The notes under the pieces were generated by a model that saw only the letters and a list, made by a program, of their open reading frames with translations, had not been told where the DNA came from and made no database searches. The position numbers and the translations under genes were made by a program. This document shows positions 20,346-32,895 of a DNA stretch of 64,000 nt, piece after piece. The DNA comes from Shinisaurus crocodilurus. Taxonomy: Eukaryota; Chordata; Lepidosauria; Squamata; Shinisauridae. Position 1 is the first letter of the stretch. Each line of letters starts with the position of its first letter. The stretch spans positions 111,188,789 to 111,252,788 of the forward strand of contig CM037877.1 of the NCBI GenBank assembly GCA_021292165.1, written 5' to 3'.

Positions 20346-23115
20346 GCAGATGGAGCTTTTGCCAACTTTTAAGTTCCCCCCTCATGATCAATGGCACTGG
20401 AAAGGTATGAATAAAACTTTCCAATGTGCCCAGTCAAGGCATGTACACCCCTGTTGTCCCTGGGGAGATATCTACATTACTCTCACTGATCTTTGAGTCC
20501 TTCACTCTTTTGGATTTTCCACCAAGCCTCATTTTAAGGTAGCAATCCTAAGAATACACACTAGGAAATAAGTCCTATTGGACTCAGTGGGATTAACTTC
20601 AGAATAAACATGACTGGAAGACTGTGTACAGATTATAGCTTCTCAGGGTTGAAAGTGTAATGGTGCAGCTGACAGTGCTTGGAGTACCCGTACTCTTTTC
20701 TTCCTATTCTGCCATAGTCTCTGGTCAAATAGGTTTTGCAGGTTCCTGTAGCACATCAAGCAGTACTTGAGGACACCAAAGCTACCTCCCTTCTAGCAGC
20801 ACACCTAGGGCTTAAGCACTAGAAGGGTCCTCATTTTGATCTGACTATTGCAGGCGATATCATGCCCATGATCAGCAAATTCCCTTTCCCTCATCCCAAA
20901 TATCTGGAGTAGAGCTGTGTTTTAAATGGCTCTTAAAAAGAAAATTAGGGGCCTGAAAGGATGTGCACTTGTCCATTTATCTGCACATGTGGACTTTCAT
21001 TAAAAGGGGGGTGGATGTGTCAGGGTATTTCTTCCAATATCCTGCCATTCTTTTTAAAAGTTTCCCTTCAGAGTGAAATTGATTACCACCAACTACAGTA
21101 CTTGCATTCTAGTCTAGTCAGTTTCACTGACCACTGAGCTTTATTTGGAGTGGGGAGAAGTAACTGCAATTTGGAATTATTAACAGGCTTTCCCTCACCC
21201 CTGCAGTGAGGCTTCTCTTCATTACATTTGTAAAGTTATCAAGCTGCCAATACTGTGCTGGGGCCTGAACTATGGTAGTATTAAAGGAGAAGCCGCTTAA
21301 ATGCCTCTGCCTATATGATTGTCCGTACACAGCCTGACTCTGAAGCCAGTCGTGCGAAGTTAATAGTGAGCTAATCTGCTTGGCAGTGGCCAGCAACTAG
21401 GAGCTGCCAAGCCATTCTAGAGCTAAGCACCAAGACACCTCTTGGTCCTTGCTGCTAAAAACCCTCCCCAGAAAACACCTCACCCCCACCCCAACCAGCT
21501 ACATACTGCTGCTGCAGCCCTGTTCAATTTCCGACATGCAAGGAACACCCAGTGCCATAGCAGCAGATGAGTGTGTGCACACGGATGGAAGAGCCCTCAG
21601 TCAAGTGAAAGAGCCAAGCTTGGAATCCAAGTAGTCTAACATGCTGAATTAGAAGCTATATATTTTTTCATTATTTATTTTTCAATGGAAAAGAGTGCCA
21701 AATGCCCACTAACCTGTTCTCAAAGCCAGGAAAATAATTGCTGTGCTCACCAAGCTGTTCTGAAGCAGAAAGAAATTTGACCAGTACACTGGAAGCTGAT
21801 TTACTCTGCACTGAAGAATTGGGTAAAAAAAATAATTCTTCCAGCCTGTTTTTCTCTATATCTCACTATGTCTAAGGGTAGAGACTTGTTTTATTTATTT
21901 TTTAAAATGAAAGCTGAAAATTCTGGGGGAGGGATCTGGAATATCTCCCTCCCTCTTTCTTTTACATGTGCGCACCCCCCCTTTGCTATGACCCTAGTGG
22001 TAGTTCAAGAGGAAACCAGTATGAATGAACTCTAAAACTGAAATGACTATCATCCTGACAATTCCTATTGAAGGCAGTGGAAGCAAAATGTGGAAAATTT
22101 CTCCTATGTCTTCGAAATGAGATTGTCAGTCCTCCCATAGGGTAAGTTCACACTGTGTCTTGGCATGTTGGTTGTCAGCATCCTGGGGCACATCACATCG
22201 AGAAATATTTTCCAAATGCCTTGCACACACATTCTATAATTATGCCCATCCACATGATCCCATCTCTGTGGATCAATCATTTGGGCAGTGTCGTGCCCCA
22301 AGAAATCCTTGAATCAGTGCCTAGATCTTTGCAGCACTTTATGAATAATTAATGCAATTGCTGTAATTAAATGTTGCAGCAAAGAAGGAACCCCAGGGAC
22401 ACCGAGGGACCTTTGACTGGAGGAGACCCTTTCCCTGGACCACCTCAGGAAGCAGCTGCTAAGGAGGCCTCCGCCGGTAATGAGGAAGAGGATCTTCCAA
22501 GGGCTGTGCTTCCTTCATGCACCCCCCAAGAATATCTCCCTGTTGATATCTTTGGATACCAATGACTTCTCCCCCAAAATCCCTAGGGCAGCAGTAGGCA
22601 TGTCATCAATCTTGCCAGTGTTGCTTAAGTCTATGCTTTTTAACCAGATCACTATCTCTTTAAATAGGAGTTGATTTTACCCAAGAACCTACCGCCCAAA
22701 CCATATATCTTCCTGCAGCCAAATTTCATCTCCCAGTAGACTTCGGACCAGTACTCAAGCAGCATTCCATGCTATGCTATGTGTATGCTGCTGAATAGGC
22801 TTGCCTCATCTCATCCCACTATGTTCTGTCCAGGGTCCTGATACTATGCTTATGATCCTAAACTCCTGACTTCTGCCATATGCTTACCATCACTACTGCA
22901 GTTGCTTGCCTGCCAATCTCTATTGCCAGGATTCAAGGTCCTTCCCCCAATCCTACCCTCACCGCTCTGCAGCAGATCTTCCATGAGTCTTGGCTTTGAA
23001 CAGGAACAGTCAGATGTTCTCATCACCCAATTCACACAAAATGTGTATGTGATGTGGAGTGTATGCAAGTCTGTGGCTCACTCCTTTGCCCCATTCCATA
23101 GAGTATATACATCTA
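20346..23115. other. intergenic, no recognised gene
   Basis: Apart from a small palindromic repeat at 20544-20635, I see no exon, RNA gene or clear mobile element. A 64-codon frame at 22371-22565 (PRDTEGPLTGGDPFPGPP) is Pro/Glu-rich and could be a retroelement fragment, but I cannot place it. Confidence 0.4.
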
Positions 23116-23117
23116 TT

Positions 23118-23255
23118 GGGAGAGGGGAACCTGTGGCCCTCCAGATGTTGATGAACTACTATTCCCATCATCCCTCATTGTTGGGCAGGTTGACTGGGGC
23201 TGATTGGAATTGGAGTCAAACATCATATGGAGGGCTACAGATCTCCCAGGCCTGG
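23118..23255. mobile_element. palindromic MITE family A copy, decayed
   Basis: GGGGAACCTGTGGCCCTCCA through to TGGAGGGCTACAGATCTCCC. Confidence 0.7.
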
Positions 23256-24043
23256 CATAGTTGCTGGGGCATGAAATGGTACTTAGATGGTTTCATGCTC
23301 TAACGTTCAGTCCACATCCCCTAGGCTCAACCCTAGACACAGGAAGTAAAAACGTTGCAACGTGCCACACTACTTCTCTGTACTGTATGTGTGAGCATGG
23401 CACTGCTTTGAATGTTATCAGCCAAGAGTGGCATTAGGTCATCACAGACAAGAGCTGTGCATGGGTGTAAACGTCATTAATAAATGCAATAATGCATAAA
23501 TAATCCTGAGACTGAGTATGTTGTTTTGTGTGCTGACAAAGAACTGGTAACAGAAGAAAACTGTAGCAGTGGTAAAAGATGGTGAGTTCTAAAAATAGGC
23601 ACAAAGGGCAAGCAACGTCAGTGAGGTTCTCAGGGCTAGTTATGATATAAATAGTCTTTCTCCATCTTTGTGGAGCAGCAGCGTGAGCGGAGTGTGATGT
23701 CATCATGTTGCCACTTCCCACATATATGGTTAGCTTCTATGCCATGTGTGCTCTTTCCAATTCAGATAGCACCTCAAACTGCAGAGTATTCTGGTTGCTA
23801 ATAATGTGATGTATTAACTCCCTTTATACCCCACTTTTCTATGAGTTATAAACAAAGGGGCCTACAAAAACAATGAGACAGCAAATTACAACACATATTA
23901 AAAGCATTTAATTATTAACTTTAACAAATCACAATAACATGCAATCTACCACCCCTCCCACTAACCCTTTGAAGCATAAGAATAAACACAAACAGGATAA
24001 AACCTTATGGTCATTAGTCAGGATCACAAATGGAAATCATAAC

Positions 24044-24237
24044 TGCAAATGGAAGCTCACAGCTAGAGCACCTGCTTTGTATGCAGGAGGTCCCAGGTTC
24101 AATCCACAGTGGCTCCAGGTAGGGCTGGGAAAGGCCCTTGTTTGAAACCCTGGAGAGACATTGCCAGTCAGTGTAGATGATACTGATCTAGATGGACTAT
24201 TGGTCTGATGGCACCGGCTGCTTCCTAGATTCTAAAG
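24044..24237 (+). mobile_element. tRNA-Ala-like SINE
   Basis: CAGCTAGAGCACCTGCTTTG, TATGCAGGAGGTCCCAGGTT and CAATCC correspond to D-arm, anticodon region and B box. Then AGGGCTGGGAAAGGCCC and a tail GATCTAGATGGACTATTGGT. The head lacks its first bases. Confidence 0.75.
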
Positions 24238-24373
24238 CAGGGCTCTCCAACCGTGGGTCCCCAGATGTTGCTGGCCTACAGCTCCCAGCATACCCAGCCA
24301 GCATGGCTAATGGCAAGGGATTCTGGGAGTTATAGTCCAGCAACATCTGGGGACCCAAGGTTGGAGAGCCCTG
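24238..24373. mobile_element. palindromic MITE family A, complete copy
   Basis: CAGGGCTCTCCAACCGTGGG to GGTTGGAGAGCCCTG, with TTCTAAAG (24230-24237) and TTCTAACG (24374-24381), a 7/8 target duplication. Confidence 0.88.
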
Positions 24374-24381
24374 TTCTAACG

Positions 24382-24790
24382 GGTGGTATGGTGGTAAATT
24401 TTGAAGTGCAGGCGCTTGTCATGACAGTCCCCATAGCCACATCCCCAAGGAGAGTTCAAAGATGCTGGCAGCAGTGTAGACCAATATCAACAAAGCAGCT
24501 CTAGAAGTCCTCATCTTCACCAGAAGCAGGTCTTTTGTAAAGAGAATGGGTCTTAATTGCACATTCAAGACCAAGCCACCCCCAAATACTTTGCATTACA
24601 ACTGGGATAGCTCACAACAATATATCCTTGGGAAAATCCATTTCTTCCCCGAGAGCTGCTGTGAGAATTGCAGCTAAGCTCAGATGGAGCAGGGAAGTCT
24701 GAACGGGATAGCAGATGACATCATCAACCCTGCCTAATCAAAAAGCCCCGGTGCTTTGACCCTGTGAGCCCTAGCTCTACTACACCACTG
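24382..24790 (+). mobile_element. hAT-like MITE, family B, inserted back to back
   Basis: GGTGGTATGGTGGTAAATTT at the left and CTCTACTACACCACTG at the right; flanks both carry TTCTAA. Homologous to 2865-3257 and 61437-61809. Confidence 0.78.
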
Positions 24791-24844
24791 ATTCTAAATT
24801 AAAAGCTGACTGGAACAGAGCTATTTGGCTGCATGTCTAAAAGC

Positions 24845-25330
24845 AGATGAGGAGGGAGCCTGGTGGACCACCCCAGGGAGGGCATTTCACAGTCTAAGAT
24901 TCACGAATGAGAAAGCCCCCTTTCTTGTACCCACCCACCAAAACTCCACTGAGGGTAGAACATAGGGAAGGGCCTCTGTGCCTGTGGCAGATCTTAAAAC
25001 TTGGGCAGGTTCATATTGGTCCCAGGCCACCAAAGCCTTTAAAGGTCAATACCAGCAGCACCATCAAATGACCCAAGAAACAAATAGGGAGCCAGCCAAT
25101 GAAGTTTGTAAAATATCCATATGATACGATCCAATCTCCAGTGGAAACCCTACCAGCTATGTTTCAGACCAGTTGAAGTTCAAGGGTGGCCCCATGTAGA
25201 GAGCATTACAGTAATCTAACCTGGATGTAACTAGGCATGAATTATCCTGGCCTGGTCCATATTCTCTAGAAAGAGTCACAGCTGGTGAGCCAGCCAAAGC
25301 TGGTAATAAGGTCCAGTAAGAGGTCTAGTG
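24845..25330 (-). mobile_element. L2-like LINE fragment, RT C-terminus
   Basis: Minus frames (with frameshifts) read WLPICFLGHLMVLLVLTFKG and later GTRKGAFSFVNLRLWNALPG, matching the end of an L2-type reverse transcriptase. Confidence 0.65.
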
Positions 25331-25674
25331 CGTTCATGGGATATACGTATATGAAATATTGGGAGGGAGAGGGCTTCAGCTGACCATCCTGATATTCAAG
25401 GAACATGTGAGGGTCATGGGACTATACAGTTTAGCCCCATTGCTGCTGCCAGTGTGCCTAGTGGTCACACCTGCTGCCATCCACGTGTTCAGCGCATATG
25501 AGAAGTACATGCATGCTGACCCAAGGAGGGGGTCCTAACTGGGACAGGTTCCCCCATCACATGGAAGAGTTATATGTGCATATCTTGGTACATGCCTAGA
25601 GCCCCTTCTTCTCACATGCACTGAAAGCATGGACGAAGCCTCTCTCCTTGCATAGGCCACATCTCTGCTCTGCT

Positions 25675-25920
25675 GATTGATTGATTGATTGATTGTATTT
25701 ATACTCCACCGTTTTTCCTGCAAGGAACCCAAGGCAGCTTACATAATCCTCCTCCTCCTCTCCATTTTATCCTCACAACAACCCTGTGAGGTAGGTTAGG
25801 CTGAGAGGCAGTGACTGGCCCAAAGTCTCCCAGTGAGTTTCATGGCCGAGTGGGGACTAGAACCCAGATCTCCCGAGTCCCAGTCCAACATTTTCACCAC
25901 TACGCGACGCTGGCTCTCCC
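25675..25920 (-). mobile_element. tRNA-derived SINE, minus orientation
   Basis: On the minus strand: GCCAGCGTCGCGTAGTGGTG, GGACTCGGGAGATCTGGGTT and CTAGTCCCCACTCGGCC, then a body like 5150-5390, ending GGTGGAGTATAAATACAATC with TCAA repeats. Confidence 0.8.
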
Positions 25921-26505
25921 ACCAGAGGAATCCAGTGACGCCCACCACACAGTCCTTTCTCCTGACCCTGATGTACAGCATATGGCACAAGAGTAGGTGC
26001 TTAATACATAAACACAGACATACTTTTATTTATTTATTTATTTCATTTTTATACCGCTTTTGAGCCTGTGTGAAAAGGTGCTGGGAAGGCAGGGTAGATT
26101 GCCAACTGGGGAGGCAAGCCATGTTGTGACTTGATGAATTGGGGTGCATCTCACACCATCATGGCGTGGTGGTGGTGGAATCCATGTGCACAATTCTCCT
26201 GAGAGCTAAATGGCTGCTGCAGCCAGAAGCTTTGAATAACTACTAGCCTACAGCTTGTTTACATATAGAGCTCTTGCACCTTGCCCTTCATGTATTACCT
26301 CTGATGAAAGCAGAATTATGGCCATTATTTATTTATTTATTTTTAAATAAAAATTCTGCTCAGGAATGGAGGGGCCCAGCTGCTACAAAAAAAATCCCAA
26401 GGGGTTTTGTGTTAATATACTTTTCCAGGGGTTATGCACAACAGGGTTTATGAAATGTAGTATGGAGATCAGTTAAGTATAACCTGGTGTGTGTTTCTTG
26501 GGGTT

Positions 26506-26637
26506 AGATCCAGACTTAGTAATACTTAGAGTAGACCCATTGAAATCAATGGGGTTTAAGTTAGTCATGGTTAAATTAACTTTCATTGATCTCAATGGGT
26601 CTACTCTACGCATGGCTAAGTCTGAATTGAACCCTTG
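26506..26637. mobile_element. palindromic MITE family E
   Basis: GTTAGATCCAGACTTAGTAA and AGAGTAGACCCATTGAAATC with inverted counterparts; second copy at 58401-58533. Confidence 0.8.
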
Positions 26638-27067
26638 AAATCCACCCAGGTCTTTATAGCTGTTGAAATTTATTTTGTCTATTGCAGAAATCTTCATTCA
26701 AGAGTTTTATGTTTGTTAATACTGCTGCTCAATACAGCAGATGATCTAGGTTTCCTGTGGTTGGTTTCCCTGCCTCCCCATCACATACCTGAATATCAGT
26801 TAAAATGGAAAGATTTATCTAAAATCTGGATTGGAAATAGGTCATAGGAAGCATGTTCCCCTGTATTTCTCTCCTATATGCAAGTGTTGAGCCCTAAAGT
26901 CCAGCTGCCAGGTTCTTCTTACTGGTGGAGACAGACACACAGAACTCCAGTGAAATAAATGGAACTTGAGCTACAGTAGTGGAAAACTCTAGCAAGGGAG
27001 GGTTTACTTGAAACAACCTTTTATGCAACAGCAACATAGTGTGAAATTGTTCCTTGGCATCTTAAAT

Positions 27068-27212
27068 TAAATTAAGGCACAATCCTATGCATGTTTAGAC
27101 AGAAAAAAAAATCTACAACTCCCAGTATTCCCCAGTCAGCTGTGGTGGCTGGGGCATGCTGGGAGCTGTAAGACTTTTCTCTGTCTGAACATGCATAGGA
27201 CTGCACCCTTAA
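27068..27212. mobile_element. palindromic MITE family C copy
   Basis: GCACAATCCTATGCATGTTT to GAACATGCATAGGACTGCAC, with inner ACTCCCAGTATTCCCC and GGGGCATGCTGGGAG. Confidence 0.85.
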
Positions 27213-27375
27213 GGGATTAAAAAAAAAATCCCTCAGCAATCAGCAGTAATTTAATTAAAGGTCTTGGGCTGATTAACCAATGATTTAATCTAATTTTATG
27301 GTCATGAGACTTATAATACATTTTTAACACCATCCGTCTTGTAGCACCACCTCAACAAATCTAAATCTGACTCTA

Positions 27376-27836
27376 AGGCCTAGTTTGCACAAAATGCTAA
27401 CCCATGGTTTACCTATGGTTTGTTGCCCTACCCAGGGTTTTTCTGGCAGACAATCAAACAAACCATGGGTTGTTTCCTTCCTCCTTTGCCTGCTCCCTCC
27501 TTGTATCCCAAATGCCTTGGCAGCGCTGTAGTACTGGCATGTAGAGCAGCTGTTTTTGTTTGTTTGTTTTACCACTCTTGCCCGTCACTTCTGTAGCTTG
27601 GAGAAATAACCCATGAGCAACCCACAGTACTGGGTTCATATGTAATGACAACCAATAATTTAAACAACTCAGAGTTCACAACTCAACAACAAACTATGGG
27701 TTCTCTTTCTTGGCATTTCATTGTTAACCATGGTTTGTTAGTGTGACTGGGTTTGCACATTATGACAACCCACAGTTCAACAACCCATGGGTTATTTAAT
27801 CCATGAGTTAGCTTTATGTGTGAACCAAGTCTTAAC
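27376..27836. mobile_element. inverted-repeat element rich in AACCATGGTT words
   Basis: GTTTGCACAAAATGCTAACC at the left and its decayed inverse GAGTTAGCTTTATGTGTGAA at the right. The interior repeats AACCATGGGTT on both strands. Related to 36482-37004. Confidence 0.6.
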
Positions 27837-27981
27837 TTCCCAGATGGCATGCAGCCACTACTAAAAGGGACCATGGTTTCAAGCATATTCTTTCTTGAGT
27901 TCTTTCTAGAGTTTTGTTTAATAACTTATAGTGAAATTCTACACATGTTTACTCAGCAGTAAGTCCTACTGTATTCAAGGA

Positions 27982-29329
27982 ATATCTTGCGACTTCTCCA
28001 TGACAACATGACAGCTACGGTCTTGGACAACAACGGCTCTCATGGTGCTCCATTTAAAGTGGGATCAGGTGTTAAACAGGGATGTGTTATTGCCCCAACA
28101 TTATTTGCTATTTTCATCGCCATGATTTTACATCTTGTCGAGGGGAAACTTCCCACTGGTGTGGGAATTATATATCGAACAGATGGAAAGCTTTTTAATC
28201 TCAGCAGGCTGAAAGCAAAAAGTAAGGTAATTACAACCTCCGTTGTGGAACTACAGTATGCTGATGATAATGTGATCTCCGCACATTCAGAGGATGATCT
28301 CCAAACTATCCTAAATGCTTTTGCAGAAGCATACGGAAAACTTGGTCTCTCACTTAACATCAAAAAAACCAAAGTGCTTCATCAGCAGGTGCAAGCTAAC
28401 CCTTTGGTGATGCCATCTATCCAGCTTGGCGGGACAATACTGGAAAATGTCGATCATTTTCTCTATCTTGGCAGCTATCTTTCTGTTACAGCTAACATCG
28501 ACAGTGAAATCCAGCATCGTCTGAGCTCCGCAAGTGCCGCGTTTTCTCGAATGAAACATAGAGTGTTCGAGGATCGGGATATTTGTAAGAAGACCAAAAC
28601 ACTGGTTTATGAAGCCATTGTATTACCAACTTTATTGTATGCCTGCGAAACATGGACTATCTATAAACGTCACCTCCAACTCCTTGAAAGTTTTCATCAA
28701 CGTTGCCTCCGGAAAATCCTGCTAATTACTTGGGAAGATAGGCGAACAAATGTCAGTGTACTGGAAGAAGCAAAGACTACTAGCATTGAAAAAATGATCC
28801 TTCAACGCCAACTTCAGTGGACTGGTCATGTTGTTCGAATGCCTGACTGCCGTCTCCCAAAGCAGTTATTTTATTCCCAACTCAAGGATGGAAAGCGGAA
28901 TATCGGTGGTCAATATAAGAGGTTTAAAGATGTTCTTAAGGCTAATCTAAAAAATGCAATATAAACATAAAAAACTGGTAAGCTCTGGCCCATGAACGAT
29001 CTAACTGGAGGTTGGCCTTTCACAAAGGTTCTATGGACTTTGAAGAAGCCCGAGTGCAAGGTGAAAGGGAGAAATGTGCTAAGCGAAAAGCACGTCAAAC
29101 GAATCCTTTACAAGACCATCTTCTATCTGGTAACCTGTGTCCTCACTGTGGGAAGCTGTGTGGATCTAGAATTGGCCTCCACAGTCACTTACGGACCCAT
29201 CGCTAGAGTCTACACAATTTTCTTTAGAATTTTCCTCCTTTTAAAATCTCCTTTTTGTAAATTTTCTTTTTTATCCTGGAAGACAATCTTACTCGGTCAC
29301 GAGTGATTGCCTGACTGACTGACTGACTG
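27982..29329 (+). mobile_element. LINE copy 1, 5'-truncated, RT with C-terminal zinc finger
   Basis: Flanked by ATTCAAGGA (27973-27981) and ATTTAAGGA (29330-29338), an 8/9 target duplication. It contains an open RT frame (27987-28964) and, after a frame break, the C-terminal finger (29012-29206, CPHCGKLCGSRIGLHSHLRT; C-x2-C-x12-H-x3-H). The 3' end is a short (GACT)n tail. The endonuclease and the front of the RT are missing. Clade not assigned. Confidence 0.85.
27987..28964 (+). CDS. LINE reverse transcriptase fragment, 325 codons open
   Basis: A partial reverse transcriptase of a non-LTR retrotransposon. It begins inside the RT domain just before GVKQGCVIAPTLFAIF (motif with the conserved G-V-x-Q-G), then RTDGKLFNLSRL, the catalytic YADDN box, LSLNIKKTKVLHQ, the thumb region (LPTLLYACETWTIYKRHLQL and HQRCLRKIL) and LQRQLQWTGHVVRMPDCRLP, then stops at KNAI. 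The first in-frame Met is chosen only by convention: the element is 5'-truncated, so this is not a native start. The frame is uninterrupted, unlike the copy at 52690, which suggests recent insertion. It is not expected to be functional without endonuclease and N-terminal RT. The downstream zinc finger is in another frame. Confidence 0.75.
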   Translation: MRLLHDNMTATVLDNNGSHGAPFKVGSGVKQGCVIAPTLFAIFIAMILHLVEGKLPTGVGIIYRTDGKLFNLSRLKAKSKVITTSVVELQYADDNVISAHSEDDLQTILNAFAEAYGKLGLSLNIKKTKVLHQQVQANPLVMPSIQLGGTILENVDHFLYLGSYLSVTANIDSEIQHRLSSASAAFSRMKHRVFEDRDICKKTKTLVYEAIVLPTLLYACETWTIYKRHLQLLESFHQRCLRKILLITWEDRRTNVSVLEEAKTTSIEKMILQRQLQWTGHVVRMPDCRLPKQLFYSQLKDGKRNIGGQYKRFKDVLKANLKNAI

Positions 29330-29380
29330 ATTTAAGGAGGCCTATTCCTAGGAAAGTGTGTTTAGGACTGCAGCCTCAAA

Positions 29381-32224
29381 GGCCTTTGATGGCTAGTATC
29401 TACTCCAAGCTACAGGAATTTGGGGCACCAAGGGGTCCCTGCAGTAGAGTTACCTTGACAGGCACACACCCTGCCTGGGACAGAGCCTGAAGGAAACAGC
29501 TTAGCAATTTGTATTTAGGCAGAGAAACAGATAAACAGACTGCTGACTGGCAAGAGGCAATGACATTGAGCTAGAAGGTTATGTTGTTGTTTCAGGGGAA
29601 CTGAGGCTTCTTCAAAACTAGCCTTGCCTATGTGGGTGAGTATTTGCTTCCTCCTGCTCGACATGTATATTTGAAAAATGAACAAACCACAGGTATTAAG
29701 TGGTATAAAATGAACCTAAATTTGTAGTGTAGATAGGGTCACTTGCAAGTAGGTGAATAAACAGTGGGAGAAATGGAGCATGTAAGGGCTGTTCTTGAAA
29801 TGCTCTTCCATTTGGGAAAGTGGGAAGCGTGAAACAATATTATTAATACATTTCATGAGCTACCTTAAAATAACAGGAGTATATGAATTTGTTCTTCAAT
29901 ATGTTCCAAAATTAGACTAATACTGTACAAGAGACCCTGATCGCCTCTCCCACATATATTTAGGAGATTTGAATAACTACCTCAGCTTTTGCAAAAATTA
30001 AGAAACATGCTCATGTCTTAGGCCTTCAGAATTCCAGAGCTACATTTCCTGTTCTGCACAGGGCATTGCCACTTTCCAGACTTAAACTAGGAACCACATT
30101 TAGGTTGGTTGTATTCCACTTAGGGCTGGCTTCTTCCAAAGAATTCTGGGAATTATAGGCTGGACCCACACATGCATATGCTGTAGAATGAAGTGGTAGG
30201 AAGTTGAGGTGGGACAGTGGACCACTTCAGATGGCAGGTGAAGTACCACATCCTGGAATGTTCCCCTACATCAGGGGTGCAGAACCCCTGGCCCGCCATG
30301 CTCCCACCCCCTGGAGGAATCTCCCCTGGAGGGAATTGCCACTGTCCAATCTGAGAATGGAGGTACATAACAATGGGGATTACCCTACAGGCCACTCTCC
30401 TAAATGGATGCTGGGCACTGCACAAAGCCTAGGACTCTGTTGGTGCTGGGAACAGTCCTTTTTTCTATGCCGATAGCATGGAGAAAGGCTAAAATGGGTG
30501 GGGGCAGATGACATTAGTGGGTGAGGGCCTGATGGAAGGCAATCTAGCCCCACATCAGAAAAAGGTTTTACACTTTTGCCCTACATGAAAAATTCCCAGT
30601 AAGCAAAAAGCTAGCACAGCCAAGAGAGACTAACCTGCAGCCTGAAGTGGTACAGTCCATTCTTCCACCTCCTTCTGCTGCAGGTGTAGACCAGTTCATA
30701 GTTCTGTGAGGATAGGGTAGGGAGTAAGGATCTCTAACAGAGAATTCTCAACACATCTGCCAAACTACAATTCCCAGGATTCTTTGGAAGAAACCATGAC
30801 TCGGTGATCTAAAGTCATACATTTGTAGTGTCAGCAGGGCCACTGTATGTAGGAATCTGGCTAGATTGTTTAACATATCAATATCATTTTAATAGTTTAA
30901 CACTACACATATTGAAAGGGCAACTTTTTAAAGGGATTTTATGTGGAATACTGATTTATACTCCAAATTCGTAACTGTTTGAGGGAGTTTCCATGAAAAA
31001 ATAGGCCAGAGAAGATATCGCCCATCCCATCCCAATATACCCCGGTACTGCTTATCTGACAGAAAATTGTTTTACTGGTTAGACAAGCGAGATATTGGCT
31101 GGTTAACAAACCTAAGGATAAGACAACTCTTTGGACCAGTTGAGTGCAAGCTTGTACCATTTAACTGAAACTCAAGCTTCTGCATAAGGGGAACCCTGCC
31201 CCACTGAAATGGAATCCACTGGCAGACCCCCCAGGTAGACTGTGGGCCCCACCACAATGGACAATGGGCCGTCTCTGTGTGAATATCAGTAGCAGTTGGC
31301 ATCAAAAATAAACTAGTCTTTCTGGATCCCCTTTAGACCTTTAAAGCAGAGAATAACACAAAGTATTTTGAACAAGGCTTATGCTTATCAAACTTCTTTT
31401 TAAAAGTTATTGTTTATGAATTTTATTTTAAGCTTCTTAAAATGCATCACATTGTAAAAAGGTACAAACATATCCCAAACAAAACAAGAAAGCATGAAGG
31501 TCAGAATTGCATTGGTCACAGTCATCCAGCACACGGTTAGGCAAATGTAAGCCCTTGTGTTTCGGTGGGTTTGCACACATCTAATTCTGGTGGATGGTGG
31601 CCATTTTCTGTGTGTATAATATACAGATAGATACATATTGCATGCTTAATACATTTCATAGGTGTGTTTCTCTCACATATGCAAGCCAAGGTGCTAGGGT
31701 CATATGATATTAACTAACTTGCAAAAAATAAGCACAGCAGAGGATACCACCCCCAACATTGCCTCTTATTTGTGCCTGTTATCTACCCCTGATGTTGGTC
31801 CTCTACAACAGTCATAGGCAGACTTCAGGCTTACAAGATCTACTTTATATTTTGCTAGCCCCCTCCGGGTGCACCCAGCTAGACCCCAAACCATAGCTCA
31901 GGGTGGTTGGGGAGTGTGAAACCATATGCAAAATGGTAAATCAAGAGACGGAGTCAATTACCTACAGCACCCCATGAACCATACATTGGGACGGGCTGCA
32001 TACACAAGTGCAATTTTACATTGGAGTTACTATTACTGATCAGGAATTCTAACAGCTTAATTTTGAGGGCAGGACACATTTCTGTTGTTGCTGTTATTTA
32101 AAAAATTGGAAGTCAGAAACTCTTGCCAATCCATTCCAAACCATGCAGTGATCTGCCAGTAGATCCTGATCTACCGTTGCCAGTGCCTGATGCACAATAC
32201 CCTCCTCCACTTTCTCCGAATATA
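29381..32224. other. intergenic, no recognised gene
   Basis: No exon-like motif. A minus-strand AATAAA at 31422-31427 could be a distal CHRNA6 polyadenylation signal. 30160-30560 looks like old repeat sequence but I cannot assign it. Confidence 0.4.
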
Positions 32225-32313
32225 TTCTAAAGGTGCAATCCTATGCATGTTTAGACAGGAAAATGTTCTACAACTTTTCCCTGTCTAAATATGCATAGGA
32301 TTGTGCACTAAGC
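32225..32313. mobile_element. palindromic MITE family C, short copy
   Basis: GCAATCCTATGCATGTTTAG and the inverse CTAAATATGCATAGGATTG with a short centre. Confidence 0.85.
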
Positions 32314-32763
32314 AGTCTTTACAAAAACACCATCAGTCTCCACCTCTCACTCTCTCTCAAAGGAAAATGTTTTAAAAAGGCACCCACTGGAGCTTCCAAC
32401 TATTGGAAGAAATGGGCAGAGTTCTCCCTTTTTTGTAACAATATCTTGGGTATTCAGCAAATATTTGGCAAGATCAATCAATTTAAATTTCATCTGTATG
32501 TCAAGTTTTACCGTAACAAAAATAAATAAAACTGTAGCAAGATGATAGTTCATAAATAATGCTTCAATCATTAATGTTGAATTAATGTGAAATAGGACTA
32601 AGGGGCACATGGAAATATATTTAGAGAAAGCTCATAGAGATGTGACTTGTTTTTTTTGCTCTATGGTATACGGTAATTCTCCTACTAGAAATTGTACTAT
32701 TAATGTCTCCCAGAATGCTGTCAGGCCACCCCAGAAGCATCTTTCATTGTTTACCCTCTAGAA

Positions 32764-32895
32764 CAGCACGTTCCCTAACTTGGTGGCCTCCAGACGCATT
32801 GGACTACAACTCCCATCATCCCCAGACAGCATGGTCAATGGGGATGATGGAAGCTGTAGTCCAATACATCTGGAGGCCACCAGGTTGGGGAAAGC
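32764..32895. mobile_element. palindromic MITE family A copy
   Basis: Paired GGTGGCCTCCAGACGCATTG and ACATCTGGAGGCCACCAGG around CATCATCCCCAGACAGCATG. Confidence 0.88.

Larger units (their letters stand above)
27928..29380. mobile_element. small palindromic repeat split by a LINE insertion
   Basis: 27928-27981 (TCTACACATGTTTACTCAGC...) and 29330-29380 (...TTCCTAGGAAAGTGTGTTTA) are the two halves of one repeat, separated by the LINE at 27982-29329. Confidence 0.65.
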
